Shown here piece after piece: positions 41,965 to 50,399 of a stretch of 64,000 nt of DNA. Below the pieces are notes generated by a model. The model was not told where the DNA came from. It worked only from the letters and a program-made list of their open reading frames with translations, and made no database searches. The stretch covers positions 1,291,006-1,355,005 of the forward strand of contig WYCW01000001.1 of the NCBI GenBank assembly GCA_011392765.1, given 5' to 3'. Position 1 is the first letter of the stretch; each line of letters starts with the position of its first letter. This stretch comes from Candidatus Thiosymbion ectosymbiont of Catanema sp. Cochon2018. Lineage in GTDB: Bacteria; Pseudomonadota; Gammaproteobacteria; Chromatiales; Chromatiaceae. The translations under genes were made by a program, and so were the position numbers.

Positions 41965-43206
41965 CTACGGTCTTTGGTTTTCCGATCCGGAGAGTTGTCG
42001 GGTACGCTCGTCTCGCATTCGGCGCAAGGTTGCCATGCTGTCCGGTTTTGTCGGGACCGAGGGAATAATATCCTCGATGATACGTCGAACCTCTTTTCCT
42101 GAACCTTCAAACCCCTTGAGCCAAGGCTTCAGGATTCGGGGCCAATCGACGATGTCGCCATCCGCTACCTGGTGAACCCGCATACCGGGCATGTGAAAGC
42201 CTAACGGCTGATCGCCCAAGTGCCAAATATCCAGGCTTGGCATCCGATCCGGTCGCCTGGCGGCGGCCTGCCTGTATTCACGCACCTGCTCATTGATCTG
42301 ATCCGGGGGGCCTTCGCGAACGACCATCAGCACGGCGGTGGCCAGATCGAGGTTTTTGCGCAGATCCCGGAGCAGCTCCGAGGATTCGTACTCGGCACGC
42401 CGGTCCTGTGCCATCAAAGGAACCACGTAACCGAGGTCTTCACATGAATCCAGCGTGCGGGCGATGTCCTGCACTAACGACAGATCGCCACTGCCGCCGG
42501 TGATTATGACGAAGTGGTCGCCCTCGATACGCGGTATGGGCGGGTCGTAGGGTGTCGATGGTTGGCTCCGGGGTGGCATGGTGAACTCCGGGCTTGGAAT
42601 ACCCTCGGCGAGCTGTCCGAGTTGCCTGAGCCGCCTGGCCATGTCACGGGCCATGTCTTGCTGGGTATCCCTGTAGTTTCTGTCGGTGGGGGGGTCCATG
42701 AAGGGGAACCAGCGGGTGCGGATCTGGTTGGCCTGGTCCCGGTACCAGAATGGGTAGCCGAGTAGCTCTCGGATCTGGTCCCGGATTTTCTGACCGTCCT
42801 TGTCCTCGATCTCGTCAGGCTCCACCGGCTCCATCCGGACCGGGAACAATCGGTCCTGCCAGTCGTCGGGATGGTGTTTTTTGAAAGTGGTGAATTCCTG
42901 TCGGCACCAGTTGGATGCAAACCAGGCCTTGGAGAGGATGGGGATCAGCAGCGCGGAATTCTTCAGCTTGTCGCTGATCCTGGGGGTAACAAGGTCATTA
43001 CCACACAGTTGCTCATAGTCCAGCCAGATGCGCTCGCCTTCGGGGATGCGGCCGATTTCGCGGCCCAGGTGTTTGTGATAACGGTCACGGAAGGTACTGA
43101 CCCAACCCCTGTTGTCGCCGCGCTGGTCGGGACCACCGTCCGTCTCGAAGGACTGGTCGTCGGCCCAGGCGTAACTGATAAAGGCGTGGTAACGGTACTT
43201 GTCCAA
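41965..43206 (-). CDS. TIR domain protein, first of a tandem pair
   Basis: The 413-residue paralogue is about 65-70% identical to the next gene by eye over most of its length. It begins at TTG (DKYRYHAFISYAWADDQSFET); a homologous position is used in the sister gene. The TIR domain is at about 1-160 with AWFASNWCRQEF (Glu104) and the second domain at about 220-340 (DHFVIITGGSGDLSLVQDIA, LATAVLMVVREGPPDQINEQVREYRQAA). Its own C-terminal extension (ILKPWLKGFEGSGKEVRRII) is absent in the sister. The gene opens the three-gene operon. A 100-250 bp stretch upstream is a MITE, so the promoter would lie between 43207 and 43260 or in the MITE. Confidence 0.82.
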   Translation of the reverse strand: MDKYRYHAFISYAWADDQSFETDGGPDQRGDNRGWVSTFRDRYHKHLGREIGRIPEGERIWLDYEQLCGNDLVTPRISDKLKNSALLIPILSKAWFASNWCRQEFTTFKKHHPDDWQDRLFPVRMEPVEPDEIEDKDGQKIRDQIRELLGYPFWYRDQANQIRTRWFPFMDPPTDRNYRDTQQDMARDMARRLRQLGQLAEGIPSPEFTMPPRSQPSTPYDPPIPRIEGDHFVIITGGSGDLSLVQDIARTLDSCEDLGYVVPLMAQDRRAEYESSELLRDLRKNLDLATAVLMVVREGPPDQINEQVREYRQAAARRPDRMPSLDIWHLGDQPLGFHMPGMRVHQVADGDIVDWPRILKPWLKGFEGSGKEVRRIIEDIIPSVPTKPDSMATLRRMRDERTRQLSGSENQRP

Positions 43207-43239
43207 GGTTCATGCTCGCGTTTGGCGGTGACGATACCA

Positions 43240-43376
43240 ATATTGAAGGGGAAACGACGAATCACGCGAATCTACGCGAAATCGTCGTCCCGAACCGAGG
43301 GGAGGGATCTTATTCGCGGAAATTCGCGTGATTCGTAGTTTTCTCTAAGTGGCCAACAGCTAACTTAGTGGCATTG
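43240..43376. mobile_element. CAATGCCATTAAGTTA-type MITE, left end lost
   Basis: The palindrome gacgaatcacgcgaatctac ... cgcgtgattcgtagttttct is followed by the right end ggccaacagctaacttagtg and gcattg. The left terminal repeat is not recognisable, and an unrelated ccgaaccgaggggagggatc lies in the loop. It borders the TIR-STAND operon upstream. 43377-43511 holds part of the AACCCAGCCTAC element. Confidence 0.6.
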
Positions 43377-43511
43377 GGGCCACACCCTGCGGGCGAGATG
43401 TCCGCCCTCCATTGTTTCCTCATCCGAATCCAGTCGCCTGATCCCAGTTATTGCTGGGTTTTGACCGTCCCTGGCCGCAACCCAGCCTACGGTCCCTTTT
43501 TAGACAGTCTC

Positions 43512-44468
43512 TTAGTCGAAGACGACGCGGTCGCCATTGCCGAGCATCAGCGGGCTCGAGGAACCATGCCGGCCGGAGCCGGGCACCACAGGATAGCCGA
43601 GCGCGATCATCCTTTCTATGGCCGGCACGCCGGTGCAGTGATTGGCGGCGATCTTGCGGAAGCCGAAGCGCTGCATATCGGCGATCATCCGCTCTTGCTC
43701 CTCAGACAACGAGGGGCCGAAGGGGGCAATATGCAGCCCCCCGTAAAGACCATACAGGGTCGACTCGGTCGCGATATGGGTAAGCGCATAGTCCGCCAGG
43801 GAGGTAACCGTCTGATGGCAGCAGCCGGTAACGCAGACGGTTCCCTTGTCTTGAATCCGGAAATACAGCGACTGTTCGCCCCGGATACCGAGCAGAATAG
43901 GAAGGTCGAAGGCCACCGCCACGCAGCCGGGATAAAGGACGGTCGGCGTATCCGGGGGAGTGGTAAGAACGGGGCCGGTGTGACGGATGGGCGGCGTCGT
44001 ATCCGTGCGGGTAGGGGCCGGGCGCTCACCGCGGATAAACGCCAGCGCCTTTTCACTGAAGCCGGGCGGCACCCGCAGGGGAAGATCCGGGCAGTGACGC
44101 AGAACGGCCTGCAGCCCCCACAAGTGATCCAAGTGCTCATGAGACAGGAATAGAAACTCGATCTCACCCCGCGCCAGCATACCGTCCACGCCGGTTTCCT
44201 CGAAACGGCGCTGTATGTATACTTCGTCCCACCCGCAATCGAGCAGAAACTTGTGTCGTGACCCATCCGGCAGCTCGATCTCGATTAGGCTGGTACTGCC
44301 CGCAGCGTTGTTCGCCTGCCAGGGCTTATCCCATTGGCTGGCGTCAGGACCACCGCCACCTTTGATATCCGCCAGCATCCGGTCTGTGTCGTGCCACCCG
44401 ACTTCTGAGATACAGGTAATTGTCACTGAACGACATATACCCAGACTATCTTTATCTTCTCTCGTCAT
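43512..44468 (-). CDS. Metallo-beta-lactamase fold hydrolase
   Basis: The 318-residue protein has FLFLSHEHLDHLWGLQAVL near residue 107 (H-x-H-x-D-H metal site), FLLDCGWDE near 72, VTGCCHQTV near 217, GGLHIAP near 245 and IAANHCTG near 275. The C-C-H and GGLHL/NHCTG motifs are those of the subgroup related to 7,8-dihydropterin-6-methyl-4-(ribofuranosyl)aminobenzene phosphate synthase. Its substrate is unknown. A longer N-terminus than usual (about 55 residues, VTITCISEVGWHDTDRM) precedes the fold. It is transcribed alone, divergently from the membrane receptor-like gene. Confidence 0.8.
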   Translation of the reverse strand: MTREDKDSLGICRSVTITCISEVGWHDTDRMLADIKGGGGPDASQWDKPWQANNAAGSTSLIEIELPDGSRHKFLLDCGWDEVYIQRRFEETGVDGMLARGEIEFLFLSHEHLDHLWGLQAVLRHCPDLPLRVPPGFSEKALAFIRGERPAPTRTDTTPPIRHTGPVLTTPPDTPTVLYPGCVAVAFDLPILLGIRGEQSLYFRIQDKGTVCVTGCCHQTVTSLADYALTHIATESTLYGLYGGLHIAPFGPSLSEEQERMIADMQRFGFRKIAANHCTGVPAIERMIALGYPVVPGSGRHGSSSPLMLGNGDRVVFD

Positions 44469-44581
44469 CGCTATCCCCTCGCCTCATCTACCGTTACCGT
44501 CGTTCTACGGACAAAAAATTCGACCGCTGCCGCCATTACTCGAATCTATAGTACCCCATCCGATCCTGCTTACAAATCATT

Positions 44582-45814
44582 ATGAACTCCCCTCATTCCG
44601 ATTTGACCGTCCAACCCCCCTCTTTGCATCCTGACCCTATCGCGCCGAAACCCGGAGGGGAATCGGAATGGTTCCACCCCGGCACTCTGCACCTTTGGCT
44701 GCTGACTATTCTCATTTCAGCACTGGCCATTGCGGCAATGAATTATAGGTGGTTGAATGTACAACGCTCACATGAAGCAGATACGACCATAGTTCACGAC
44801 CAATCGGAATTAGAGGAATTTCTGCGGAAAAATCATGACACGAGAGAATTTACAACCGAGGATAAACCCTATCGGATACCAACCGGTTTTTACATCCAAT
44901 CACTGGCATTTGTTGCTGCCAGCGATGTGAATATTACGGGTTATATCTGGCAAAAGTATCCCGCAGATTTTCCGGATATCGAAAAAGGTATTGTCTTCCC
45001 GGAAGAGGTGGATTCGAAAGAAGTCCGCGTGGAAGAAGTTTATAGGGATGGCGGAGAACAAGATGGTATTCAATATGAGCTGATCGGATGGTATTTCGAT
45101 GTAACCGTTCGGCAATCTTTCGATTATTCGAACTATCCCCTCGATATATTGACCGTCTGGCTGCGGATCTGGCCTAAAGAATTCAAAGAGGCCTACAGAA
45201 TCCTTCTGGTTCCGGATTTTCATGCCTACGCAAAAACAGGCAAATCCACCTTTGGACTGGACACCGAAATCGTGCATGGTGAATGGGAAATCGATGAAAC
45301 ATTCTTCAGTTATAAGGACGTACCCTATGATACGAATTTCGGTTTTTTCTCAGAAGCGGCTGAAGAACATTCATTCAAGGAGTTTTTCTTCAATATCGCG
45401 ATTCGTCGAAAATTCATCAATGCCTTTGTCATCAACCTGGTTCCACTTTTCGGCGTGGCGTTACTGCTGTTTGCACAGTTGCTTATCGTGTCGGGCAAAA
45501 AAGAGCTGGTCGAGCGCTTCGGGTCCAGTGTAAACGATGCAATTGTTACCTGTTCGGCTGTGTTCTTTGTCATCCTGCTCGCCCATACTCAGGTGAGAAG
45601 TCAGTTTCCCGAATCCGGCCTGGTCTATATCGAATATTTTTACCTGATTATGTATCTGGCAATCTCTTTATCCGCCGCGAATATGTATATCTTCTCATTG
45701 GGGGAATTTCGCTGTCTGAACCTTATCCATTACAAGGATAATTTGATTTCCAAGCTGGTATACTGGCCGGTACTTTTGTGGCTGATGGCAATAGCAACCT
45801 GGGCAGCCCTGTAG
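44582..45814 (+). CDS. Membrane protein resembling pentameric ligand-gated ion channels
   Basis: The 410-residue protein has an N-terminal membrane anchor (LWLLTILISALAIAAMNY near 38-55), then a soluble region of about 215 residues with FDVTVRQSFDYSNYPLDILTVWLRIWP near 178. Four closely spaced membrane segments follow: FVINLVPLFGVALLLFAQLLIV (about 285-305), VTCSAVFFVILLAH (about 322-340), YLIMYLAISLSAANMYIF (about 352-372) and WPVLLWLMAIATWAAL (C-terminal). A beta-rich sensor with an F-x-x-Y-P-x-D loop before four helices is the plan of Cys-loop-type receptors. The N-terminal extra helix is unusual. Homology is suggested, not shown; it may be another sensor. AT content exceeds that of its neighbours. 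Confidence 0.45.
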   Translation: MNSPHSDLTVQPPSLHPDPIAPKPGGESEWFHPGTLHLWLLTILISALAIAAMNYRWLNVQRSHEADTTIVHDQSELEEFLRKNHDTREFTTEDKPYRIPTGFYIQSLAFVAASDVNITGYIWQKYPADFPDIEKGIVFPEEVDSKEVRVEEVYRDGGEQDGIQYELIGWYFDVTVRQSFDYSNYPLDILTVWLRIWPKEFKEAYRILLVPDFHAYAKTGKSTFGLDTEIVHGEWEIDETFFSYKDVPYDTNFGFFSEAAEEHSFKEFFFNIAIRRKFINAFVINLVPLFGVALLLFAQLLIVSGKKELVERFGSSVNDAIVTCSAVFFVILLAHTQVRSQFPESGLVYIEYFYLIMYLAISLSAANMYIFSLGEFRCLNLIHYKDNLISKLVYWPVLLWLMAIATWAAL

Positions 45815-45823
45815 ATAAACCGT

Positions 45824-46426
45824 TCAACTTACGGGATTATTGCGTCTCACGATAGTCGGTTTCCGAAATCCCCAAAGGACTTCCAGACCGAAGCTTATGG
45901 CCTCGAACGGTGGGACGGAAATCTGATCGGCATCGGCAAAGCGATCAATTTCAACCCAAGCGCCGGCATCGAGCCGATACGCTTCCAGAGTATGCCTGAT
46001 CGGATCGATCAGCCATACGTACTGCACCCTATAATGGGCGTACAGTGGCATCTTGACCTCGCGATCACTACTCGCTGTGGAGGGAGACAGAATCTCGCAG
46101 ATCCAGTCGGGAACTATCTCGAGACGATGGTCTTCCGGCAGGTAGGACATCCGCTCGCGCTGCAACCCGGCCAAGTCCGGTACCGCTACTTCCACATTCC
46201 GTATGAAGTGGACCTCCGGCTCAATAAAGATCCACCAACCACCGGGGCCCCCATTACCGTTCTGGAAAGGATCATGCAGCTTGCCACCAAGTGCGGAGCC
46301 TACGTTTATATGCCGAATAGAAGACCGTGGATGGGCCTCGAGTTGTCCGTTCAGGATCTCCCCGGTCAATCTCTCGGGCAAAGCCTCCAGGAGCTCATAG
46401 AGGGTAGGTTGAAGCGCTGGTTGCAT
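45824..46426 (-). CDS. Uma2 family putative endonuclease (paralogue 1)
   Basis: The 200-residue protein has the Uma2 order: LYELLEALPERLTGEILNGQL near the start, EVHFIRNVEVAVPDLAGLQRERM near 72 (catalytic Asp), PDWICEILSPSTASSDREVKMPLYAHYRVQYVWLIDP near 108 (Glu and the lysine of the core). The C-terminal strand is LEAYRLDAGAWVEI. It is a close paralogue of the gene at 46732-47316, about 60% identical by eye. The two arose by tandem duplication and are separated by a MITE. Function of the family is unsettled. Confidence 0.82.
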   Translation of the reverse strand: MQPALQPTLYELLEALPERLTGEILNGQLEAHPRSSIRHINVGSALGGKLHDPFQNGNGGPGGWWIFIEPEVHFIRNVEVAVPDLAGLQRERMSYLPEDHRLEIVPDWICEILSPSTASSDREVKMPLYAHYRVQYVWLIDPIRHTLEAYRLDAGAWVEIDRFADADQISVPPFEAISFGLEVLWGFRKPTIVRRNNPVS

Positions 46427-46496
46427 TTCTTTCCCTCCTACGCAAGTACATATCGTCGGATTCGGAGGAGAACGACCGTGCAGGACGAATCCAACC

Positions 46497-46638
46497 CAAT
46501 GCCATTAAGTTAGCTGTTGGCCACTTAGAGAAAACTACGAATCACGCGAATTTCCGCGAATCGATTCGCGAGGATTCGCGTGATTCGTAGTTTCTTCTCT
46601 TACTTTGCCGACCGGTAACGTTTAACTTAATGGCATTG
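46497..46638. mobile_element. CAATGCCATTAAGTTA-type MITE, 142 bp, complete with target duplication
   Basis: The left end CAATGCCATTAAGTTAGCTG and right end TTAACTTAATGGCATTG are inverted repeats. Between them lies the palindrome aaactacgaatcacgcgaat ... gattcgcgtgattcgtagtt. The 10-bp sequence gaatccaacc stands at 46487-46496 and again at 46639-46648. This is the reference copy for the family. Confidence 0.88.
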
Positions 46639-46731
46639 GAATCCAACCGTCTCAACCCCGGCGCTGACGGGAAAACATCAAGAAAAGTTCCTATCCCGCC
46701 CTGAACCGGCGAGGTAGGGAAACCTCAAAGC

Positions 46732-47316
46732 TCACGTGACAACCGGCCGCCGAGATGCCCACAAGACTCCCAGATCGAAGCCCGCTTCCTCGAATGGTGG
46801 AACAACCACCTGATCGGCATTGACAAGGCAGCCGGTTTCAACCCAAGCGCCGACATCGAGCCGGTACGCTTCCAGCGTACGCTTGGTCGGATCGACCAAC
46901 CATGCATACTGCACACCATAATGCGCGTACAGCGGTAGCTTGATCTCGCGGTCCGTACTCCTGGTAGATGGAGACAGAATTTCACACACCCAATCGGGAA
47001 CTACCTCGAAGCGGTGACCTTCCGGCAGATACGGCATCCGCTCACGCCGCCAACCCGCCAGATCCGGCACAGCCACCTCGATATCCCGCACGAAGTGCAC
47101 TTCCGGCTCGACCAGGATCAACCACCCACCAGGGCCACCCGATCTCATATCCTCATCGTAAGGGCCGAGCTTACCGGCAAGTATATAGGCCACACGGACG
47201 TGTGGGCCTGATGGACGCGGTTGGGTATGGAGCTGTCCATCCAGGATCTCTCCAGTCAAACGATCAGGTAGGGCCTCGAGGGACCTATAAAGAGTAGGCT
47301 GAGACGCTGATTGCAT
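46732..47316 (-). CDS. Uma2 family putative endonuclease (paralogue 2)
   Basis: The 194-residue protein begins MQSASQPTLYRSLEALPDRLTGEILDGQL. EVHFVRDIEVAVPDLAGWRRERM near 70, PDWVCEILSPSTRSTDREIKLPLYAHYGVQYAWLVDP near 108 and LEAYRLDVGAWVETG near 155 match its neighbour. Both genes keep the presumed catalytic Asp, Glu and Lys. It starts about 120 bp from the purD stop on the same strand. No operon partner is evident. Confidence 0.82.
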   Translation of the reverse strand: MQSASQPTLYRSLEALPDRLTGEILDGQLHTQPRPSGPHVRVAYILAGKLGPYDEDMRSGGPGGWLILVEPEVHFVRDIEVAVPDLAGWRRERMPYLPEGHRFEVVPDWVCEILSPSTRSTDREIKLPLYAHYGVQYAWLVDPTKRTLEAYRLDVGAWVETGCLVNADQVVVPPFEEAGFDLGVLWASRRPVVT

Positions 47317-47438
47317 CTCTTTCTCTCCTGCGCAAATACGTGAATGACTGGCAACAGGATACTAACCGACATCCGCTATGCGGGTGGCTGAATACGCATC
47401 TGTTGCCACCTGATTTGCGGTGTCGAGCTCGGTTCGAT

Positions 47439-48761
47439 TTATCCGGACCGAGCCTGTGAAGTTCGGTAGTTTCCCATTTGCTCTCGGGCAACGGCCCGAT
47501 AGCCGATGTCGCTGCGGTAGTAGGCGTTCTTCCAGCCGATCTTGTGCACCAGGGCATAGGCCCTGGACCGGGCCGCGGCGACCCCGTCACCGAGGGCCGT
47601 TGCGCACAGAACACGGCCACCATTGGTTACCACCGCACCGTCGACCAGGTTGGTACCGGCATGGAACAGCTTGCAGTCGGGGAGCCCCGCCGTCGCATCC
47701 AGACCGCTGATCGGGTGTCCCTTCTCGTAGGTCTCCGGATAACCGCCCGCCGCCATGACTACCCCCACTGCCGCCCGTGGATCCCACGCCACTTCGATCC
47801 GATCGAGCCGCCCGGCGAGGGCCGCGAGGCACAGCTCCACCAGATCGGTACGCAAACGCATGAGGATGGGCTGGGCCTCGGGGTCGCCGAAGCGGCAGTT
47901 GTATTCCAGGACCCTGGGGGTACCGTCCGGTCCGATCATCAGACCCGCGTACAAGAAACCCGTGTAGGGCAGTCCTTCGGCTTCGAGCCCGGTGACGGTC
48001 GGTCGGATAACCTCCTCCATGATCCGTGCGTGGATCTCCGGTGTGACTACGGGTGCGGGCGAGTAGGCCCCCATGCCGCCGGTGTTGGGGCCCCGGTCTC
48101 CATCGTCCCGGGCCTTGTGGTCCTGGGAGCTGGCCAGGGGGAGGATCCGGCCGCCGCCGACGAGCGCGATGAAGCTGGCCTCTTCGCCCCGCAGGTATTC
48201 TTCGATGACGATACGGTTGCCTGCCGCACCGAAGCGTCCGCCGCTCAGCATGTTCCGGGCCGCCTGCTCCGCGGTGGCGAGGTCCTCCGCGAGGATCACG
48301 CCCTTGCCCGCGGCAAGTCCATCCGCCTTGACGACGATGGGTGTGCCCACCTGCCGGAGGTACGCAAGGGCAGGCTCCAGCTCGGTGAAGGCCCGGTAGG
48401 CCGCAGTCGGAATGCCGTGGCGGGTGAGAAAGTCCTTGGTGAAGGACTTGGAACCCTCGATCCGCGCGGCATTGCCGGTGGGTCCGAAGCAGGGCAGACC
48501 GGCGGCCTGGAAGGCATCGACCACGCCTGCCACCAACGGCGCTTCGGGACCCACGATGGTGAGCCCGACAGCGTTGCGTCGGGCCCAGGCGACCAGGGCC
48601 TTGATGTCGTCCGCTGCGATGTCCGGATTTGTCACGTCCGGCTCCATCGCGGTGCCGCCGTTTCCAGGGGCCACGAAGACCTCTTTTACCAGAGGTGATT
48701 GGGCCGCCTTCCAGGCCAGGGCGTGCTCGCGCCCGCCACCGCCGATGATTAGAACTTTCAT
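47439..48761 (-). CDS. purD: Phosphoribosylamine-glycine ligase (GAR synthetase)
   Basis: The 440-residue protein starts MKVLIIGGGGREHALAWKAAQ and has the PurD landmarks: VGLTIVGPEAPLVAGVVDAF near 68, the ATP-grasp loops PIVVKADGLAAGKGVILAED near 141, LPLASSQDHKARDDGDRGPNTGGMGAYSPAPV near 208 and LEYNCRFGDPEAQPILMRL near 283. It ligates glycine to phosphoribosylamine in purine synthesis. Its usual upstream neighbour purH is not seen; upstream are repeats only. The length is normal and no damage is seen. Confidence 0.96.
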   Translation of the reverse strand: MKVLIIGGGGREHALAWKAAQSPLVKEVFVAPGNGGTAMEPDVTNPDIAADDIKALVAWARRNAVGLTIVGPEAPLVAGVVDAFQAAGLPCFGPTGNAARIEGSKSFTKDFLTRHGIPTAAYRAFTELEPALAYLRQVGTPIVVKADGLAAGKGVILAEDLATAEQAARNMLSGGRFGAAGNRIVIEEYLRGEEASFIALVGGGRILPLASSQDHKARDDGDRGPNTGGMGAYSPAPVVTPEIHARIMEEVIRPTVTGLEAEGLPYTGFLYAGLMIGPDGTPRVLEYNCRFGDPEAQPILMRLRTDLVELCLAALAGRLDRIEVAWDPRAAVGVVMAAGGYPETYEKGHPISGLDATAGLPDCKLFHAGTNLVDGAVVTNGGRVLCATALGDGVAAARSRAYALVHKIGWKNAYYRSDIGYRAVAREQMGNYRTSQARSG

Positions 48762-48792
48762 GTCAGCGTAGCTCTCTATCTTGCCGTGCGGC

Positions 48793-49117
48793 TAGGATTC
48801 CTTGAATGACCGGATTTTGTGCAAATGAGTCAAATTTCGCAAACGTCTAACCTCTCTCGTTGTCGTAATCGTGATCGTGATCGTGATCGTGATCGTGATC
48901 GTGATCGAAGCCGCCGTAGGAGAGACAGAATACTTTCGCAGATCGTGGAATCCAGAGGTCCCGGCCAGGTGCCGGGTCGAAACCCGTAGCCATCAGGTTT
49001 TCCATGCCCGCTTTGCCTGGCGTCGCCGATTACGATCACGACCACGATCACGGTTCCGTTTTCGATCGCGAGAGAGCGATGATCACGCCTCGTCGGTCTG
49101 AGGCAACGCCTCGCTAG
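48793..49117. repeat. Repeat family A copy (GATCGT-core), 325 bp
   Basis: It has the same start (TAGGATTCCTTGAATGACCG) and end (GGCAACGCCTCGCTAG) as the copy at 14915, about 90% identical by eye. The left core has seven head-to-tail cgtgatcg units and the right core cgattacgatcacgaccacg and more. The unit number differs between copies, so the core behaves like a variable tandem repeat. It lies 31 bp upstream of purD. Confidence 0.8.
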
Positions 49118-49130
49118 GTAGTGTTGACAT

Positions 49131-49448
49131 GGTAGTGTCGTAACTCTGTTGTTTCCGAGATGTAAGGTATTGATTAGCATGTCTATTTGAACCCAGAGAA
49201 ACAAAGTTAGAACACTACCCTTTCGGGTTAGGTTCAGGTCCGCAGACGGACCACCGGATGCAGCCTCCCGCCCACTCAAGAGACTGTCTAAAAAGGGATC
49301 GTAGGCCGTAGGCTGGGTTGCGGCCAGGGATGGCCAAAACCCGGCAATAACCACAGCTGGGGTTCGTTCCTTGCCCCCCAGCCTACCGATTTAAAATCAA
49401 TGGGTTAGTTTTTAGATAGCCTCTCAATGTAACGGTATCGCTCGGAGC
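49131..49448. mobile_element. IS1-related MITE (49131-49221) and AACCCAGCCTAC element
   Basis: The left end GGTAGTGTCGTAACTCTGTTG and right-end complement GGTAGTGTTCTAACTTTGTTT flank about 45 bp. A second ggtagtgttgacat at 49117 suggests a nested or duplicated end. 49305-49385 is a gtaggctgggttgcggccag ... cccagcctac palindrome. An aagagactgtctaaaaaggg / tttttagatagcctctc pair surrounds that. No gene. Confidence 0.6.
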
Positions 49449-50399
49449 CTAGCGCGAGCCGCCCAGCTCGGCTAGCAGCCGGTCCTTTTCCGCCAGCTCC
49501 CGGTCTTTCTCTTCGATGACTTGGTCCTTCTCCTCGATGACTTGGTCCTTCTCCTCGATGACTTGGTCCTTCTCTTCGATGACTTGGTCTTTTTCCTCGA
49601 TGACATGGTCCTTCTCCTCGATGACCTTGTCCTTCTCTTCAATAGCCTTGTCCTTCCCCGCCATCCGGCGCTCCATATCTTCCAGTTCCGCCAGGATCTC
49701 ATCCTCCACCTCCATGGTCCGCCTGATATCCGGCTCGGAGACCGCGCCGTTCAGCCACCGCACCACCTTTCGGCACGCCTCGGGATAGGCCGCTTCATCC
49801 ACATCCAGGATGTGCCCGTCACCCTCGGCCTTCCGGTGCTGATCGAAAATGGCCAGGAGCTTTTCCGTGGTCGTCCTGCGCTCGGGGCCCAGCTGTGGGA
49901 TCTGGATCACGAAGCTGTCGTGGGTCAGGCTCTCGATGAATTCCTCGCGGGTTGGGATTTCCTCGCCGGTGGCCGCATCGTAATAGCGCCGCAGGACCTT
50001 GATGACGGGCGCGTCCACCTGGTCGAGCCGGTAGCCGAGGAAATAGATGCTGATGATGGGGATCGCTTTCGGGACCTTTTCGCCCGCGACCGGGAATCCC
50101 TTTTTGTACTGTTCTCCCAAGTAGCGTCGGAACCGCATGATGTCGGCTGCGAACTTGGCCTTCTGGATTTCGATGACTACATGCCTCTCTTCGCCGCCGG
50201 CGGTTTTTATCCGTGCTGCAAAATCCAGCCGGTATACGGTGAAGGTGTGCTTTTCCAGCGCCATGGCTGTTTCCTGGGGCAACAGCTCGAGGGAAAGGAT
50301 CTCTTCCTCCAGGATCGTCGATAGGATCAGGATCGCGATCTCGTTGTTCTGCATCAGATATTTGAACACGACGTCGTAGATGGGATTGGCTATTCGCAT
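49449..50399 (-). CDS. Rpn-type PD-(D/E)XK nuclease family protein with heptad-repeat tail
   Basis: The 316-residue protein begins MRIANPIYDVVFKYLMQNN, the D-x-x-F-K-x-L opening of Rpn/transposase-like nucleases. RLDFAARIKTAGGEERHVVIEIQKAKFAADIMRFRRYLGEQY near 58 gives the D...E-x-Q-K core. After residue 235 the tail is charged and made of seven-residue units of the type EEKDQVI, about eight in a row, which would form a parallel coiled coil. At DNA level these are 21-bp repeats (about 49510-49650), so length may vary. It differs in subgroup from the Rpn gene in the T6SS locus. Confidence 0.8.
   Translation of the reverse strand: MRIANPIYDVVFKYLMQNNEIAILILSTILEEEILSLELLPQETAMALEKHTFTVYRLDFAARIKTAGGEERHVVIEIQKAKFAADIMRFRRYLGEQYKKGFPVAGEKVPKAIPIISIYFLGYRLDQVDAPVIKVLRRYYDAATGEEIPTREEFIESLTHDSFVIQIPQLGPERRTTTEKLLAIFDQHRKAEGDGHILDVDEAAYPEACRKVVRWLNGAVSEPDIRRTMEVEDEILAELEDMERRMAGKDKAIEEKDKVIEEKDHVIEEKDQVIEEKDQVIEEKDQVIEEKDQVIEEKDRELAEKDRLLAELGGSR

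Noticed and set aside
48867-48905. Regular GATCGT runs that could suggest a CRISPR array
   Set aside because: Units are directly adjacent with no unique spacers and form one arm of a hairpin in an interspersed repeat; no cas gene is present.
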